DNA of 64,000 nucleotides from Cymbidium sinense (taxonomy: Eukaryota > Streptophyta > Magnoliopsida > Asparagales > Orchidaceae), in contig CM038218.1 in assembly GCA_021442155.1 (NCBI GenBank), positions 63,920,474-63,984,473 of the forward strand, read 5' to 3'. Positions 1 through 11,985 of this stretch are shown one piece after another. The notes beneath the pieces are model-generated. The model ran no database searches. It was not told where the DNA came from and saw nothing but the letters and a program-made list of their open reading frames with translations. The position numbers and the translations under genes are program-made. How positions within the stretch are numbered: position 1 is the stretch's first letter; each line of letters begins with the position of its first letter.

Positions 1-3000
1 GTGATTAGAACCCAAAATCAAATCCAAGTTCCAAAATTTCTTCCTAAGCCATATGACTCATTCTCATAAGCTTAGCCAAATCTTCACCTAAGTTATCCCA
101 AACTTGATTGATTTTTTTATATATCATCTATTCCTTCATTTATATTCACAAATATAATAAAATCCATACCCAAAGAACCAAAACCAAATCAAACTAAATC
201 AAACCAAGCCGACCCTTCTTAAGCTATATGGACCTACCTCCATGTTTAACCAAATCTTAACCAAGTCAACCCAAAATCAATTAATTTCTTTTTAAATCAA
301 TTATTCCTTCATTTATATTCATAAATATAAATGAAACCCACCTTACAATGATCAAAATAAATCAAACTAAATTGATTTCCTTCTTAGCCCTTTTGACCTA
401 CATCCATGAGCTTGGTCAAATTTGCTTTCAAATCACTCCAAACTCAAGTTATTTTCTCGTGAATCATTTATATCTTTATTTATATTCCCAAATATAAATG
501 AACTATGAATTCAAATAGCCAAAGCCAAATCCAAAATCAAATCAAAACCCAATTCAAGCCCTTTAAGCCTATTCCTTAGGCTTGGCCAAATCCTATCCAA
601 ATAAAGTCAAAACCAATGAATTTGCTATTGAATCAATCATTCCTTCAATCTTCTATCCAAATATAAATGAAACCTACAATCATCAAACCAAACTCAGGTC
701 GACCTAAGTCAAGCCCAAGTTAGCCTTTTTAGCTTGGAAATTTTAAATGAGCAAAAAACCATTGGACTCTAAATTCATTGTAGTTGGATTTATATTTCAA
801 TCCTAGGCTCATGTATAAGTTTAAATAAACTTGAATCAAGTTAAAACCAAGCCAATTGACTTATTTAGGTCCACTTGACCCAAAGTGGCCTAAAGGACCT
901 TTTTGTGCCAAGTTCTAATCCAAGCCAAATTAGATTGAACCAAGCTCATCCAAGCCTCATATCATGATCAAAATTACCCTAGATGATCAATCACCTTGAA
1001 TTAGGTCAAACCAAGTCAACTTGATCCTTGACCAAGTCAACTCTTAGCCCATATGAAATCCAAACTAGCCAAAACTCATCCTACACCAAATTGATTGAAA
1101 CAATTAATTCACAAGAGTGACCAAACCATCCAAAGCTATCAGTCAGTCCAAACCCATTTGGAGCCAAGTCCAATGCAAATCCTCCATAGATCTTCTCCCA
1201 CATTGGATTCTTTCCTCTAATGGCAAAGTCCACTCTACTCTCATCCTTGGCAGCCATCAAACTTCTAGATGGAGTCTCTAAACTTCCTAGCCCACCCTGC
1301 TAGGACTTACCTAGATAAAAGGGAGGTGAGTTAACTCACCTCCCATGCAAACCGAGAAACCAAAGGATCCAACCAAATGCAATATGACTAAATTAAGCTT
1401 GGCCTTTTTCATGGCTTCTCCAATCTGACAAGCCATGGATGTGGCGACCAACGCCCCTAATGGTAGCAATTGACCAAAAGGGGAAGCTGTTTTCACCTCA
1501 AGAAACCGAGGGGTATACCCCTCATATGGAAAATCAACTCATTTGAATCGTCCAGCTTCTAAGGGCAAATTGAGCCTCCTTGTAATCCAGAGCTAAGCTT
1601 TCTTGCTTTGACATTTCTCCTTTAGCAAGACCAAAATAGGGGAGCTCAATCCCGATTCCAACTCCTTCATTTCTCAACCAAACTTCAATTCCTCTTACAC
1701 ACACCTTCCACATACCTCGTCGAGGCTACCCAAAGCTTCCTTCGAGTTCTACACTCACCAGAGCTAGGAGTTCGGCCACCATCGAGCTCCAAATTGATGA
1801 AAGTTGATCTAACGAGTGAACTAGGAGAAATTGGCTTTCATGCTACTCAATAAGGCCTCGCCTCTACTAAACGAAGCTACCTCCATCGATCCCACCGCCG
1901 GTCTTGAGCTTCGACGAGGTAATTTCTTAAAATCGTAGAAATAGAAAATTTTTCGTGGTCTTTTGTGAAGAGAATTTGCATCTAAGCCCATCCTAGTTGT
2001 TGGATCCTTGTGGATCCCTCGCATGAAGGTGTGGGTTGATTTTGGAATGAACTGAAGCTTGGGTGAGCTCGGATCGAGTGATGGATGCCTCCGCCGCTTT
2101 CGCCGTAAGAGAGAGAGATCATGTGCACTGCATGATTGGAAGGGAGGTCTAATTAGATCATGCTAGATTCGCCTACACTTTCCCTTTCAAGATCCGGTGA
2201 TCCTCGAGATCGATGATGAAGATCAATATTGCATCCAATCGTCGGTGACTTAGTGCATGGATGTGACTACTTTTAATGGCCAACCTGCGCACCACGTGGA
2301 AAGCGATCGCATGGTGTCACATGGCCCCGGCGGATTAAGGCTTTAATTAGGTTATTTAAAGTATTTTAATGCTAAAACCTCAATAACCTAATTCTAGAAA
2401 ATTCTAAAAAATATAAATAATGACTCATTTTAAATGTATTTCAAAGAGGAATCCATTATAATTATCTTGAATTAATTTTAAACAGTAATTTTGGCTTAAT
2501 TAGGGTTTAATTAAAACTTTAATTAGCCTAAATGACTCCCTAATTAATTAACCAATTAATTTCAAACTTTCTGAGAATGTTTAGGGGCATGACCTCTGCC
2601 TCCCTATTTTTTTGGAATTTATTTGTTGATTAATTGGGAAAATTGATTGCTTAAGTCCTAATTACCTTTTTAACTTAATTAAGTAATAATTAAGCTTATG
2701 AAAAGTAATTAATCAATAAATTGGACACCTTAATCACTATTTAACAGTTGAAAGACTTAGGGAATTGGATTGGGGCTCCCTCCTAATCTTTCCCTTAAAT
2801 TTCCTTCTCTTTTTCAACAAAAATGCTAATTAAAGATTAAGTAACTAATTAATGGCTTAATTATTTAAATTGAAACTCAAATCATACCAAATCATGTTTG
2901 ATTAATTAAGAGGCTTGTGGAATTAGGTTGGGACCTCTTTCCCAACCTTTCCCCCTTAAGCCCATTTCATCTCAAAGGATAATCAATTAAATTTGGTAAT

Positions 3001-3439
3001 TAAGTAAAGAGGAATGGATTAATGTATTAATGACTTGATTAACCTAATTAAAAAGATAATTACATCTGATTTCCCTTAATTGATCCATGGGTAGAGCTTT
3101 AGGTGTTCAATAACCTAAAAAGAGTTAATGAAATTATGGTTTGCCTACATGTCTAGGGAAGTCATAAAAGTAATTAAGTTAGTTTCTTAAGCTTAATTAA
3201 TCAATGATAATGAGCTAATTGCATTAGACCCTTTTATTTCATAGGAGCATTGCTATTTACTTTTCAATTCATTTACATATTACATTGGCTCATAATCATT
3301 TGATTAATTACCTTAAAGTTACATGGTAGGTTTAATTAAGATTTAATTCATACCTAACTTAATTAATCCATAAAATCAATTTAATCACCTCATTAAATCA
3401 AATTAACCCACACATGGGGAATGAGATTAGAATTAGCAA

Positions 3440-4310
3440 ACCTATTCTTACATCTCCTAAATCAAATTGTTGACCTCCATATATGTGTCATAAGTCGATG
3501 TCAAGCCCACAAGTCAAATTCGACGGACTTCGGATGCAGTAGTGTACAAATTGGGGCTCAAAATGTAATGGACATCACCAAAAATAGTCGAAATGACCTC
3601 TAATCGATGAACGGACTTTGCCATTGTGTTTAGAACATCAAAATTTGTCAAAACATAAATATTGCATAATCTAAAGATCAACCAATCAGTGATCGAGTAT
3701 CAATCGCCAATGCATATCGAGTCGAAGTTGACGTCAAACGCACCTATGTTCATGAAATTGATTACACCGTTAGCTTCAAAATATTGAAGTCGATCAAGTA
3801 AGACTATTCACACTCAATTCAGATGAGTCTATTCAAATATCGAATGATCGAAAGTGCCAGCATGCAAATTGAGGTTGAAATCCCTGTATGTTGCCAAAAT
3901 CAGTCCAAATGATATCTGATCGATGAACGGACTTTGCCATTATTTTCAAAATATCAAAACTGGTCAAAATATAAATACTGCACAACCTGATGATCAACTG
4001 ATCAAGCGATCGAGTCATCAACGCACCTACATGTATATTGAGATCAAGAGGTACCAACTTAAACCAAATGACCTCCGTTCATGAAATGATTGCGCCGTTA
4101 GTTTCGAAACATCAAAATCTATCCAGTGAGACTATTCGCACTCAATTCAGATGAGTCTACATGAATGTTGAGAGATTGGAAGCTGCGATGCACATTTTTA
4201 AGCTGAAATCTACTTGAGTTGACACCGACTTGAATCAAATAGCCTCCGATCACGAAGCGGACTACATTGTCGTGTTTGAAATATTGAAATAACCTAAGAT
4301 TGATATATAT
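3440..4310 (+). repeat. Unnamed repeat family R, copy in unit A
   Basis: Two to three diverged subunits of about 317 bp share the landmark GATGAACGGACTTTGCCATT (near 3606 and 3913) and a segment containing ATTGCA(C/T)AA(C/T)CT. Other copies lie at 16155-16800, 19850-20680 and 36600-37450. Inverted, more complete copies lie at 8830-9400 and 25160-25745. No coding capacity is seen. The family is not recognised; it could be the terminal region of a DNA transposon with long terminal repeats, or a dispersed satellite. It is absent from the LTR copy at 47100-54600, so it entered the array lineage separately. Confidence 0.6.
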
Positions 4311-4420
4311 ACTAACAAGTGATTTTATCGCGTAAAATTTATTTTAAGATTGATTAAGTGCTAAAAAAAAATTAGTTAAATCCATTTATACCTAATCCCA
4401 CTCAACTGCCTACCACTCTC

Positions 4421-4833
4421 GCTTTGGGTAAGCTTTTACTTTTAAAAAGTTTGTTTTAAAGTAGTTTTAGAAATGCTAATTTAGCTTAGTTTGGCTAAGC
4501 TTTTGATTCTGAAAAACTGGTTTAAAAGTATTTCCTAAAAAGCTATTTGTCTTCTACTTTCTGAAAAGGGGCTAAAACGGAGCTTTCAGTGAGATAGAGC
4601 TAAAACTCAGTTTCAAAAACCAGACTATTCAAACGGGTATCAAAATTAAAAATACACGCTCTCAAAAGCAAAACGCACTAAAAAATTCCTCCCAAATGAA
4701 GCCTTAAAATGTCATACTTAAACAGCTTTTTATAAAGAGAGGAAAATAACGTTTTGTAAAAAGTGCAAAATTTCAAACGGGTTTTAAAATTTATAAACTC
4801 CGTTTAAAAAAATGGAACCCACAGAAAAAGCTG
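4421..4833. mobile_element. Non-autonomous TIR element (MITE-like), copy A
   Basis: A T/A-rich, non-coding element of about 410 bp. The best-preserved copy (20811-21211) starts GGCTTCGTTTGGGTAAG; the ends at 4833 and 17228 read ACGATGCC and ACGACGCC, the inverse of that start. The trinucleotide TCA flanks both ends of the better copies (CTCA before, TCA after), which would fit a 3-bp target duplication of PIF/Harbinger or Tourist type; this is inference. In copy A the left terminus has lost several bases. A second internal end-like motif (AATGAAGCCT near 4694) suggests nesting of two related elements. Confidence 0.5.
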
Positions 4834-5580
4834 AAATAAACGATGCCTCAATCTCTCCTTCACTAGGTTCTCAAGACACTCCCAACCCACGTCAATCCCT
4901 CTTCGTTTCGAGCTCCTCTTCAACCGCACTCTCCACGCAAAACTGAAGCCTCTCCCTCTTCCCGCTCTTCTGTTCGAATGGCCAAACTGTTTCCTCCCTA
5001 GAATGACTCCCGCTCGACTCTCTCCATTCAACCGTTCCCTCCTTCCTCCTCCTTAAAAAACTGACGGTTCTCACATTTTTGGTTTCTTCCAATTTTTTCT
5101 GGTCCAAGCCGCAAGTAGTAACCAATCTTGCATCTCCTTCCCCCTTCTTCCTCTTCTCTGCAACTGTAAGCAATGGGAGCCACTTAGAGAGTAGGGATGG
5201 CTCTGCCTCAAGCTGTACAACACTACTGATATGCGGATATCATCTTATGACCATAATGGATTCGCCGTGGAGAAAGGATGCTTTTGAGGTTGCAATTAAA
5301 CAATATAGGTTGCTCTCTGGTGATTTCTTGAGGAAGAGGGATTATTAGTTCAATAGATAAACCTGTGATAATTTAGGAAAAGGTAACTCAAGGATATGAG
5401 CTTCATGGTCATTAGAGTTGACACGATGGACGCTCGACAACCGCTGGATGCGACAATCATCGATCTATTCTCTAACCTTTCATACATTAACGATGTGTGT
5501 ATCAATGGACTTCCTTATACGAGCCATGATGGTGGGAGAGGAGATCAACCATTTTTTTTTTATGCCCACTTTTAATTGAG
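4834..5580 (+). pseudogene. Gene-like fragment of unknown origin, copy A
   Basis: GC-richer than its surroundings, with a pyrimidine-rich start like a 5' leader and Ser/Pro-rich frames. The best-preserved copy is 38670-39418, where an 89-codon frame opens with MAKPFPPKNDSRSTLS at 38797. In this copy the frame is broken (TAG where the other has AAG, near 5011). All three copies share the same body, but A and B change sequence after the common end (5579 and 21912) while C runs on into different sequence. I do not recognise the source gene; the coding assignment itself is tentative. Confidence 0.35.
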
Positions 5581-6014
5581 GGAAAATTTTTAAAATAAGT
5601 ATAATGTTAATCTTAATTAGACGTTTAGACATGAAATTTTTTTTTAAAATCAAATAGGCATTGTCTTCTATAGGGCATGGTGCTTAAGGGGCGTTCTAAT
5701 AAAAATATAAATACTTTTGCTATGCAGGTTGCTTATACCCCTAAGCATAATCCAAAAATAGGCCAAGTGGACTTGATTACCCATGTGTTGGGTGCTAAGT
5801 CCAATTTATTCATATACATGCTTGAGATTGTGTGATTTATTTAGCTAATCTCTGTTTTGCAGGTTTTAGTTAGATATACTTTTCTCATTTTCATGTAATT
5901 TTGTAATTAGAATTTGGAATGAATGTTTTGGGGGATTAAGTTGAACATTGGTCATAAGACTATGTCTTATGTACCATGTGAAGCCTTTTGGTGGAACCAC
6001 ATTCCAACCAACCA

Positions 6015-6071
6015 AAAGAAGAAAGAAGAAAGAAGAAAGAAGAAAGAAGAAAGAAAAGAAGAAAGAAGAAA
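6015..6071. repeat. (GAAGAAA)n heptanucleotide microsatellite, LTR copy A
   Basis: About seven units of GAAGAAA with one GAAAAGAA interruption. The same tract occurs at the same place in copy B (22347-22404) and, inverted, in the LTR at 48746-48810, so it is a standing part of this LTR family. Open frames crossing it encode only Lys/Glu/Arg or Ser/Phe strings and are not genes. Confidence 0.9.
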
Positions 6072-7896
6072 TGAAAAATAAAGACCCCCATAACATGAAT
6101 TTCTGCTTGATTGTAATTAATTCATTTGTAATCCGGGTTGTATATGGGTAGAGCTCGGCTGCCCAATTTGTTTTCGAGTTTATGCGGTGGAGCTCGACCA
6201 TAAAATGCTTCTTATTCTTTTTTCTTAGCTTTATAAGTTGTTCGATGTTTGTTTAGCTTGTGCATTAAGATGACATATTTTCTTAGTTTCTTCCTTGCTT
6301 TGATGAATGACCTGGATGCGATTAGGCTCTTAGAAAAATAAATTTTCTATCCAATTAATCAACTCAAAATTAAAAATAAATAACTCATAACCTCACCTAA
6401 AATCTAAGTTATAAAACAAGATAAAAGATTTAGTAACCCTTTAGCTAGATGTTGTATGTTTTCACATTGTGCATAAAAAGCATCTTGTTTCACTTTTGTT
6501 ATGGAGAGCTTCCACCTTTGCCAGGGAACTTGGCTTGAACTTTGAGAGTCATGGTGAAAATACACCTCTTTTCTTACTAATTTTGGCCCATAATCCAATT
6601 TCTCATGCATTAGGCATATGAATCTTAAATCCCGTGTCAAATTAATTATCCAAAAATGAAATTAAAACATAACAAAAAATTATATTAGATTTAAGTCATT
6701 AATCATGTTGCATATTCTAGTATCTTAAGGAGTGTGTTTAAGGAATTAGTCTTTTCTAAATAAGAAACAACCTAGCTATCTTGCAAAAGCATAAGACTTG
6801 CCTACATGTATTTAAAATCATTGGAGTTAGTTGGCCACCCCTGGTTATAAGGCCGAGTAGATTATCCTCTCTTGTGGAGGTAAACCAAATACCCATTTGC
6901 GCCTTAGATTTAGGTTGTGTCTTGACCCTTGCCAAAGTTCCCTAGATTTAGGTTTAGAGGTTGCTACTTCCTTTTGCGGGCTACAAGCATAAAACCTCAT
7001 GTCTTAGGCATTTTCACGATCTTGTGTTGTGGAATTGTAAGCTCTAAATTTCTAATAAAAATTTAACTCAAACAAATAAGTCACTTCAATTTCAAAAGTA
7101 TAAAGCGCAATCATAGGATATTTTTGGATGCTTACTAGGCTTCTTAGTATCTTAAGCATCCCCTACTTATCTTTTTTTGGTTTTGATAATAACTCACTCA
7201 TCTTGATCAATCTCTCTTGATCTTTTAAAACTAAATCAATTGATTGATAGTTCTATCTTTGAAATCTTTGGAGACAATGATCATTTACCTTAATCGAGAG
7301 TATTCCTAAGGAATCTCATTCTTTGGGATGTAATTGTGGGGACTTGCCTCCATAGGAACTTAATGAACTTGATTTAAAATAAATCTTGCTTTACTTTTCC
7401 ATATAAAGTAGGGGAAAATTTTCTAGTACATTCCAAAGATCCATAGTCCTTAGGTGTACTTATTATAGTGATTAGGTCCATTATAGGATGATGACTTCTA
7501 TCTTTCGAGATAGTACATCATTCCTCAATGTCATACCCGATCACCTTCATAAGAATATTTGCGGATCTACGTGGTGTCTAATAAAGAAAGTATTTGTTAT
7601 TTTTGTTCTTCATTTATTTTTTCTCTCAGAAAGGTAGATGAAGGATGAAAATTTCACCACAAATTTTAATTCAGATTTTAATCTTGTGCTTAGAGTTCAT
7701 TTTGCATTAAATTAATTAAATCCTCAATATAAATTTTGGCACCTCCCGATGTTCCTCAATGAGAGACTATATTGGGAGTCTATTTGGTCTTCCCATCCTT
7801 TCCGTCAACTCCTCTACCGAAGATATCAGCTGTCGACACACTGACCGGTCTTCTACTCATTAGCTCTACTTAGCATAATGAAGCCTTCAAACACCT

Positions 7897-8470
7897 GCCC
7901 CAAAGTTGATCAGTTTCACTGAAGGCATCTGGAGGAACGCCACTAACTAGGATTGGGAAGCCTCCCATATTCAGTAAAAATGACCTTTTGTTTGCCCATA
8001 CATTTGCACTATGATGACCAACATGAATTGGCAAGTCACCTATAATACTAATTCCCAACTTATGTGTATGATTAGATTTTCCACCACCGCTTTTGAAATA
8101 AAAACTAGAGCTGTAAATATAGAGATAAAATCCTTGTTTTTTGATGAATCTCTTCCAAACCCCCAAGATGTAAATTTTTAAGAGAATCAGGCCACTCATC
8201 CCATGAAAATGCATTGACACCATGATCATGATCAATTGTAGCAAAAAGTGCCGCATCTTCAAGCCAACATGAGATAGTAGGATCTTTGCAAAACCTTTCA
8301 AACTGGAGCTTGAGATCCCTTTGACTTGTTGTGAATCTTCAACTGCCTAAGCTATTAAAGGATTTTTTTAAAATGTGCAACAATTGTGTACTGAACCTTT
8401 TTCACATCCATGGGATCTGGAAGTTGATCCTCCATGAGTAAATCATCTTTGACAAGCTCCTCAAGAAGAG
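7897..8470 (-). pseudogene. DPE1: 4-alpha-glucanotransferase (disproportionating enzyme) pseudogene fragment, copy A
   Basis: Read on the minus strand, about 190 codons match plastid disproportionating enzyme (DPE1), a GH77 amylomaltase that transfers glucan chains between maltooligosaccharides during starch turnover. Signature stretches are LLEELVKDDLLMEDQLPDP at the start, then LEDAALFA, LEEIH, GISIIGDLPIHVGHHSANVW, VWANKRSFLLN and VSGVPPDAFSETDQLWG. The frame shifts at least twice, so no single open frame spans it. Homology stops right after LWG, before the catalytic aspartate (IDHFRGF-type motif) of the family, so the fragment cannot be an enzyme. No intron interrupts the 570 bp. Identity as GH77 is strong from the motifs; whether it is a processed copy, a captured piece or one large exon is open. 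Confidence 0.85.
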
Positions 8471-8829
8471 AGAATACATTACTGCGACGCGGAGTCCGCA
8501 TCACAGCCCTCCATTTTTTCTTTTTCTTTTTTTTTAAAAAAAAAAAATGAAACAATCTCAGCGGATCTCTCCTCGTTTGGACAAGCCAAGAATGCCATCG
8601 GCTGGGAGCAGATGCGAGTAGTTCGGACAGTTGAATGGAAGAGGGAGTTCGATTATTCCATTTTTTTTTGTTCGGTTTGCAGCAAAGATGGGATAAGGCT
8701 AAGGTGGCATGAAAGGGATGACTTGGCGGCCCATTATTAGTCGAATGAGAGGTGAAGGCATGGTGATGAGCGGCTGTGAGTTCTGAAGTGTTGACTAGAT
8801 GTAATTAAGGGATAATTAAGTAGATTAAT

Positions 8830-9400
8830 TTCGAAATGCGTGTTAATTTTGATGAAATTTTAAGCACGATAACTTTAAGCAAATTGAATTCTATTTGAGA
8901 TAATTTCAACGTTCTAGATGCAACGGCATTGTTCATTTTATGATTGGAGGTTTTTTAAATTAATTTGGAGACGAATTTGATCACTTTTAGTTTAAAAATA
9001 AGCATTATCGCTTCTGATCGCTTGGCGTTTGAGTATACTCATGCGAATCAATCATTAGAAATCTCATTTGATAGATTTTGATATTTTGAGACTAGCAGTG
9101 TGATGAATTTCGCGAACGAAGGTCATTCGAGCATCATCGCAACCTTCCAACTCTGATATGCGTGTAGGTATGTTGACGGCTCGACATCTTGATTAGCCGA
9201 CTGTCGGATTGTGCAATATATATTTCAGTCAATTTTGATGCACTGAATGCAATGATGAAGTCCGTTCGTCGATTTGAGATCATTTCGACTAGTTTTGATG
9301 ACGCCCAGTATATTTTATCTTTGATTTACTTGATATAGCGTTAGAATACCATCAAATTTTTTTATACAAATTCAATCCAACTCGTGAATCATGTGTGGAG
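8830..9400 (-). repeat. Repeat family R, inverted copy in block X of unit A
   Basis: The reverse complement matches the family at 3585-4310: the core ACGAACGGACTTCATCATTG, then ATATTGCACAATCCGAC, then a segment ending in ACGTTGAAATTATC-like sequence. This copy keeps more CpG and reads as one long unit, so it is closer to the family's original sequence. With the forward copy at 3440-4310 it makes a long inverted pair about 4.5 kb apart. Confidence 0.65.
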
Positions 9401-11116
9401 GTCAACAGTTATTTTAATTTTATTCTCCCTTTTCATATAAGTGTGTTGATTAGCCATAATTAAAATATTATAATTTTTATGTAAAAATGTTTTAATTCAA
9501 TTAGGCTTTGAGTTTACTTTTATAAGTGCACAATTATTAAGTGATTATAAATCACAATAGTTTTAATTTCGGGTTTAAAATGAGTTTTAATAATTAGTTT
9601 ATTTACCCTTACTTCAATCTCTTTATGATTTACAATCCCTAATAAATGGTATATAAGTTGATGTTTGATTGATATCAATTAGTTCTATCAATTAATTTGT
9701 GGCCTTTGTGGATCTTGGCTCTTTTATCTTAATATAACAAAAAATTAATTCATGTGACTCATACAATGAATTCATATAGATGAGTGGGATCTTTGTGCAT
9801 GATACTTTATAGTACTTTAATTAGGGATTATAATAATAACTTAAATGCAAATTAAATTAATATAAATGAATAAATATAATAGGGATCACAATCAAAGGCA
9901 TATTTTATTCATTAATATTCATATTTTCATTATTGCATGTACAATGATTAAATATTTCATTAAATTTTAAAGAAGGGTACATCATGATTCCTCTTTAAAT
10001 AGAATTAAAGATAATGATTTCTATAACATAGGCTAAAAGAGAATTTGCCACTTGTTGAAAAGATTAATTATAGAGGAGATATTATTATTGTTGTTATTAT
10101 TTTCTCTCTCTATTATAAGAGCTTAAATAAAAAAAATCTCTTATTTATAGTAAAAATATATATTTTTAATTGAATTTTAATTAATAGTATCATTTGTTGA
10201 AAAAAGTGAAGTCTTTCATTCTGCATGCACTGAATAACTTCAACAATTATCTTTTGATTATCAACCTATCTCCTCTCTCATTTCTTTATATTTTCTATTA
10301 ATTGTGATAAACTCAAATCCTTTCTTCAAATGCTTTATTTGTTGTAGTAATAAAGAATGTGTTTGAATATATAAGGATTTATTACAAAATCTTAATAAAA
10401 TATTTCAATATCTCTTAAAGTACTCAAAGTCAATAAATTATCTCTTTAAAATATTTCTATTAATATAGAGAGTCCTTAAAATATTTTTGTATCTATATAA
10501 ATTGATTAGTTAAATATTTCCATTTTTATTAGAAGATTCAAAGATCTATTATTATAAAGTTCGACTTTATTATTAAAAAAAGTAAATTTTTTAATATGGA
10601 AGGTTCTAAAGTAGGAGAAAAGATATAAAAGCACATAAACGTGCAAATAAGATCTTCGTCTAGGCTATGAAGATAGTGACAATGATCAATGTTATATATT
10701 ATCATATGCATAAAAGGTGAATAATGAAAAAATCTGTATCATGAATGGCATTTAATATCTCTGCAATAAACTTAGAAGACAAATATAAGTTAGGTACCAT
10801 GAAGGCTACAATATCCTCTTATTTTATGAGGGGTAGTAAGAGAACAATCGTTTATGATGTTAATATTGATAATGATATTGTGGTTTCTTGAGCAGCTTAT
10901 GCTTGTTATTATACAACTTATTCATGTGAGCTCAGTGGTGTTATTATGTGTCTACTAAGAATTTAAAATGATGATATTTTGAGGTCAAGGTTGAGTTTAT
11001 ATGATTGTATTCATCCACATTGATGCATGAATTGATTAACAACTTTGCTACATTTTTTTTTCTATTTTATGGTGTTGAATGTTGACCAATAAAAGAAACA
11101 TAAAATTAAGTTAAAT
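9401..11116. other. AT-rich interval, no gene recognised (unit A)
   Basis: Strongly AT-rich, with short TATTATTGTTG-type runs near 10085 and no credible exon. A short frame starting at 10746 (MAFNISAINL type) is intact for 70 codons in the B copy (27075) but carries a stop here; it resembles nothing I recognise. The interval is nearly identical to 25746-27445. Confidence 0.6.
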
Positions 11117-11470
11117 GTTGCGAGATGATGATGCTTAGGTGGATGAGTGGCTTCACTCTTAGAGATAAAATTCGAAATGAATATGTTTGTGAAAATGTTG
11201 GAGTAGGCCCAATGGAAAATAAGATTATAAAGAGTCTCTTGAGATGGTTTGGTCACATAAAGCCAACCGCCCAAAGGACCAAGTTAGAGAGTAGATGTAT
11301 TAGATTTGACTTATGTTAAATCTAATAAGATTTGATTATGATGTATAAAAATGATCTTAGTTTATTAGAATTAAATGATAATTTAATACTTAATAGGACC
11401 CAATGGAGAAGACGGATTCATATAGCCTACCCCACATAGTAGGATAATGGCTAGCTATTATTATTGTACA
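11117..11470 (+). mobile_element. LINE ORF2 3'-terminal fragment, copy A
   Basis: The plus-strand frame reads MMMLRWMSGFTLRDKIRNEY then LLRWFGHIK, the conserved tail of plant LINE reverse-transcriptase ORFs (usually LRWMCG..RKDRIRNE....LRWFGHV.RRP). After a break the sequence resumes with QWRRRIHVA-type codons (AATGGAGAAGACGGATTCAT, 11402-11421) and ends in a TTATTATTG run like the 3' tail of RTE-type LINEs. Only the last few hundred bases of the element are present, as is common after 5' truncation on insertion. The B copy is at 27446-27805. Confidence 0.8.
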
Positions 11471-11985
11471 CTAAGAAAATAACAAATTAGAACTTTTTAA
11501 AGGCCATGTTTGATTGATGATTGAGAAATAGTTGCTTATTGATCTTTAACATCCATGATTTTTCATTGGAAATGAGATGACAAACAAAATTGTGGAGAGA
11601 TGTATCAATATTTTACTTTAGTTTAATAAAGACTATAAATTTCTTAATTTGAGCATAGATAATTTATGTGATTGTTACTTGAATTATAAAAAGGAATGTT
11701 TCTCTAAGAAATTCGATAGAGCCATTATTAACACCCCCTTAAAGATAATGGAGAAGTTCACGCTTCACCATCTCAATAATAATGAGAAGGGAGATTGTTG
11801 CCCCAAAATGGGCAATATTATTAATTAGATTCAAATTCTTTATATAATAATCTAATCATAACAAGTTAAATTTTTATGACAGTAAAGCCTTTGTAGCCTA
11901 ATTTAAGAAAAGAGTCATATATTAAGCATGATGCTTTAATGGTCAATGAAGAAAAGAAGTTTTTCGTATACTATTCTCAAACATG
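11471..11985. other. Non-coding end of block X (unit A), up to deletion junction
   Basis: AT-rich sequence without a recognisable gene, nearly identical to 27806-28316. The match to copy B ends exactly at CATG (11982-11985). Copy B then continues towards ACC oxidase, while this copy jumps to the ACC oxidase 3' flank. Confidence 0.75.

Larger units (their letters stand above)
1..7735 (+). mobile_element. LTR-like block, copy A (Tat-type Ty3/gypsy LTR, 5' end outside window)
   Basis: This AT-rich, non-coding block begins at the window edge and recurs almost unchanged from 13281 and from 33274. A diverged inverted version lies at 47100-54600, directly downstream of a minus-strand gypsy pol, where a 3' LTR is expected; that position is my reason for calling the block LTR-derived. 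Its first 1.1 kb is rich in degenerate AAATCCAAATCAAA-type motifs. Sequence at 3440-5657 (repeat family R, a TIR element and a gene-like piece) is absent from the inverted copy and was probably inserted or substituted later. The 3' end is placed near 7735, where the inverted copy stops matching and TTTTGGCACC, a possible degenerate primer-binding site, follows. Both ends are approximate. Confidence 0.62.

Noticed and set aside
5866..6201. Frames of 111 codons on the minus strand and 67 on the plus strand over the GAAGAAA tract (also at 22198-22533)
   Set aside because: Low-complexity translation of a microsatellite in LTR sequence; no conserved domain and both strands are open at once.
7870..8555. 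A functional DPE1 gene
   Set aside because: Frameshifted, lacks the catalytic half of the GH77 domain and ends after LWG; copy B has an additional stop.
3440..9400. A single 6-kb transposon with family R as its long terminal inverted repeats, carrying the DPE1 fragment
   Set aside because: The stretch 5657-7735 between the arms also occurs in the inverted LTR at 47100-54600, contiguous with LTR sequence and without family R, so the arms are more likely separate insertions.
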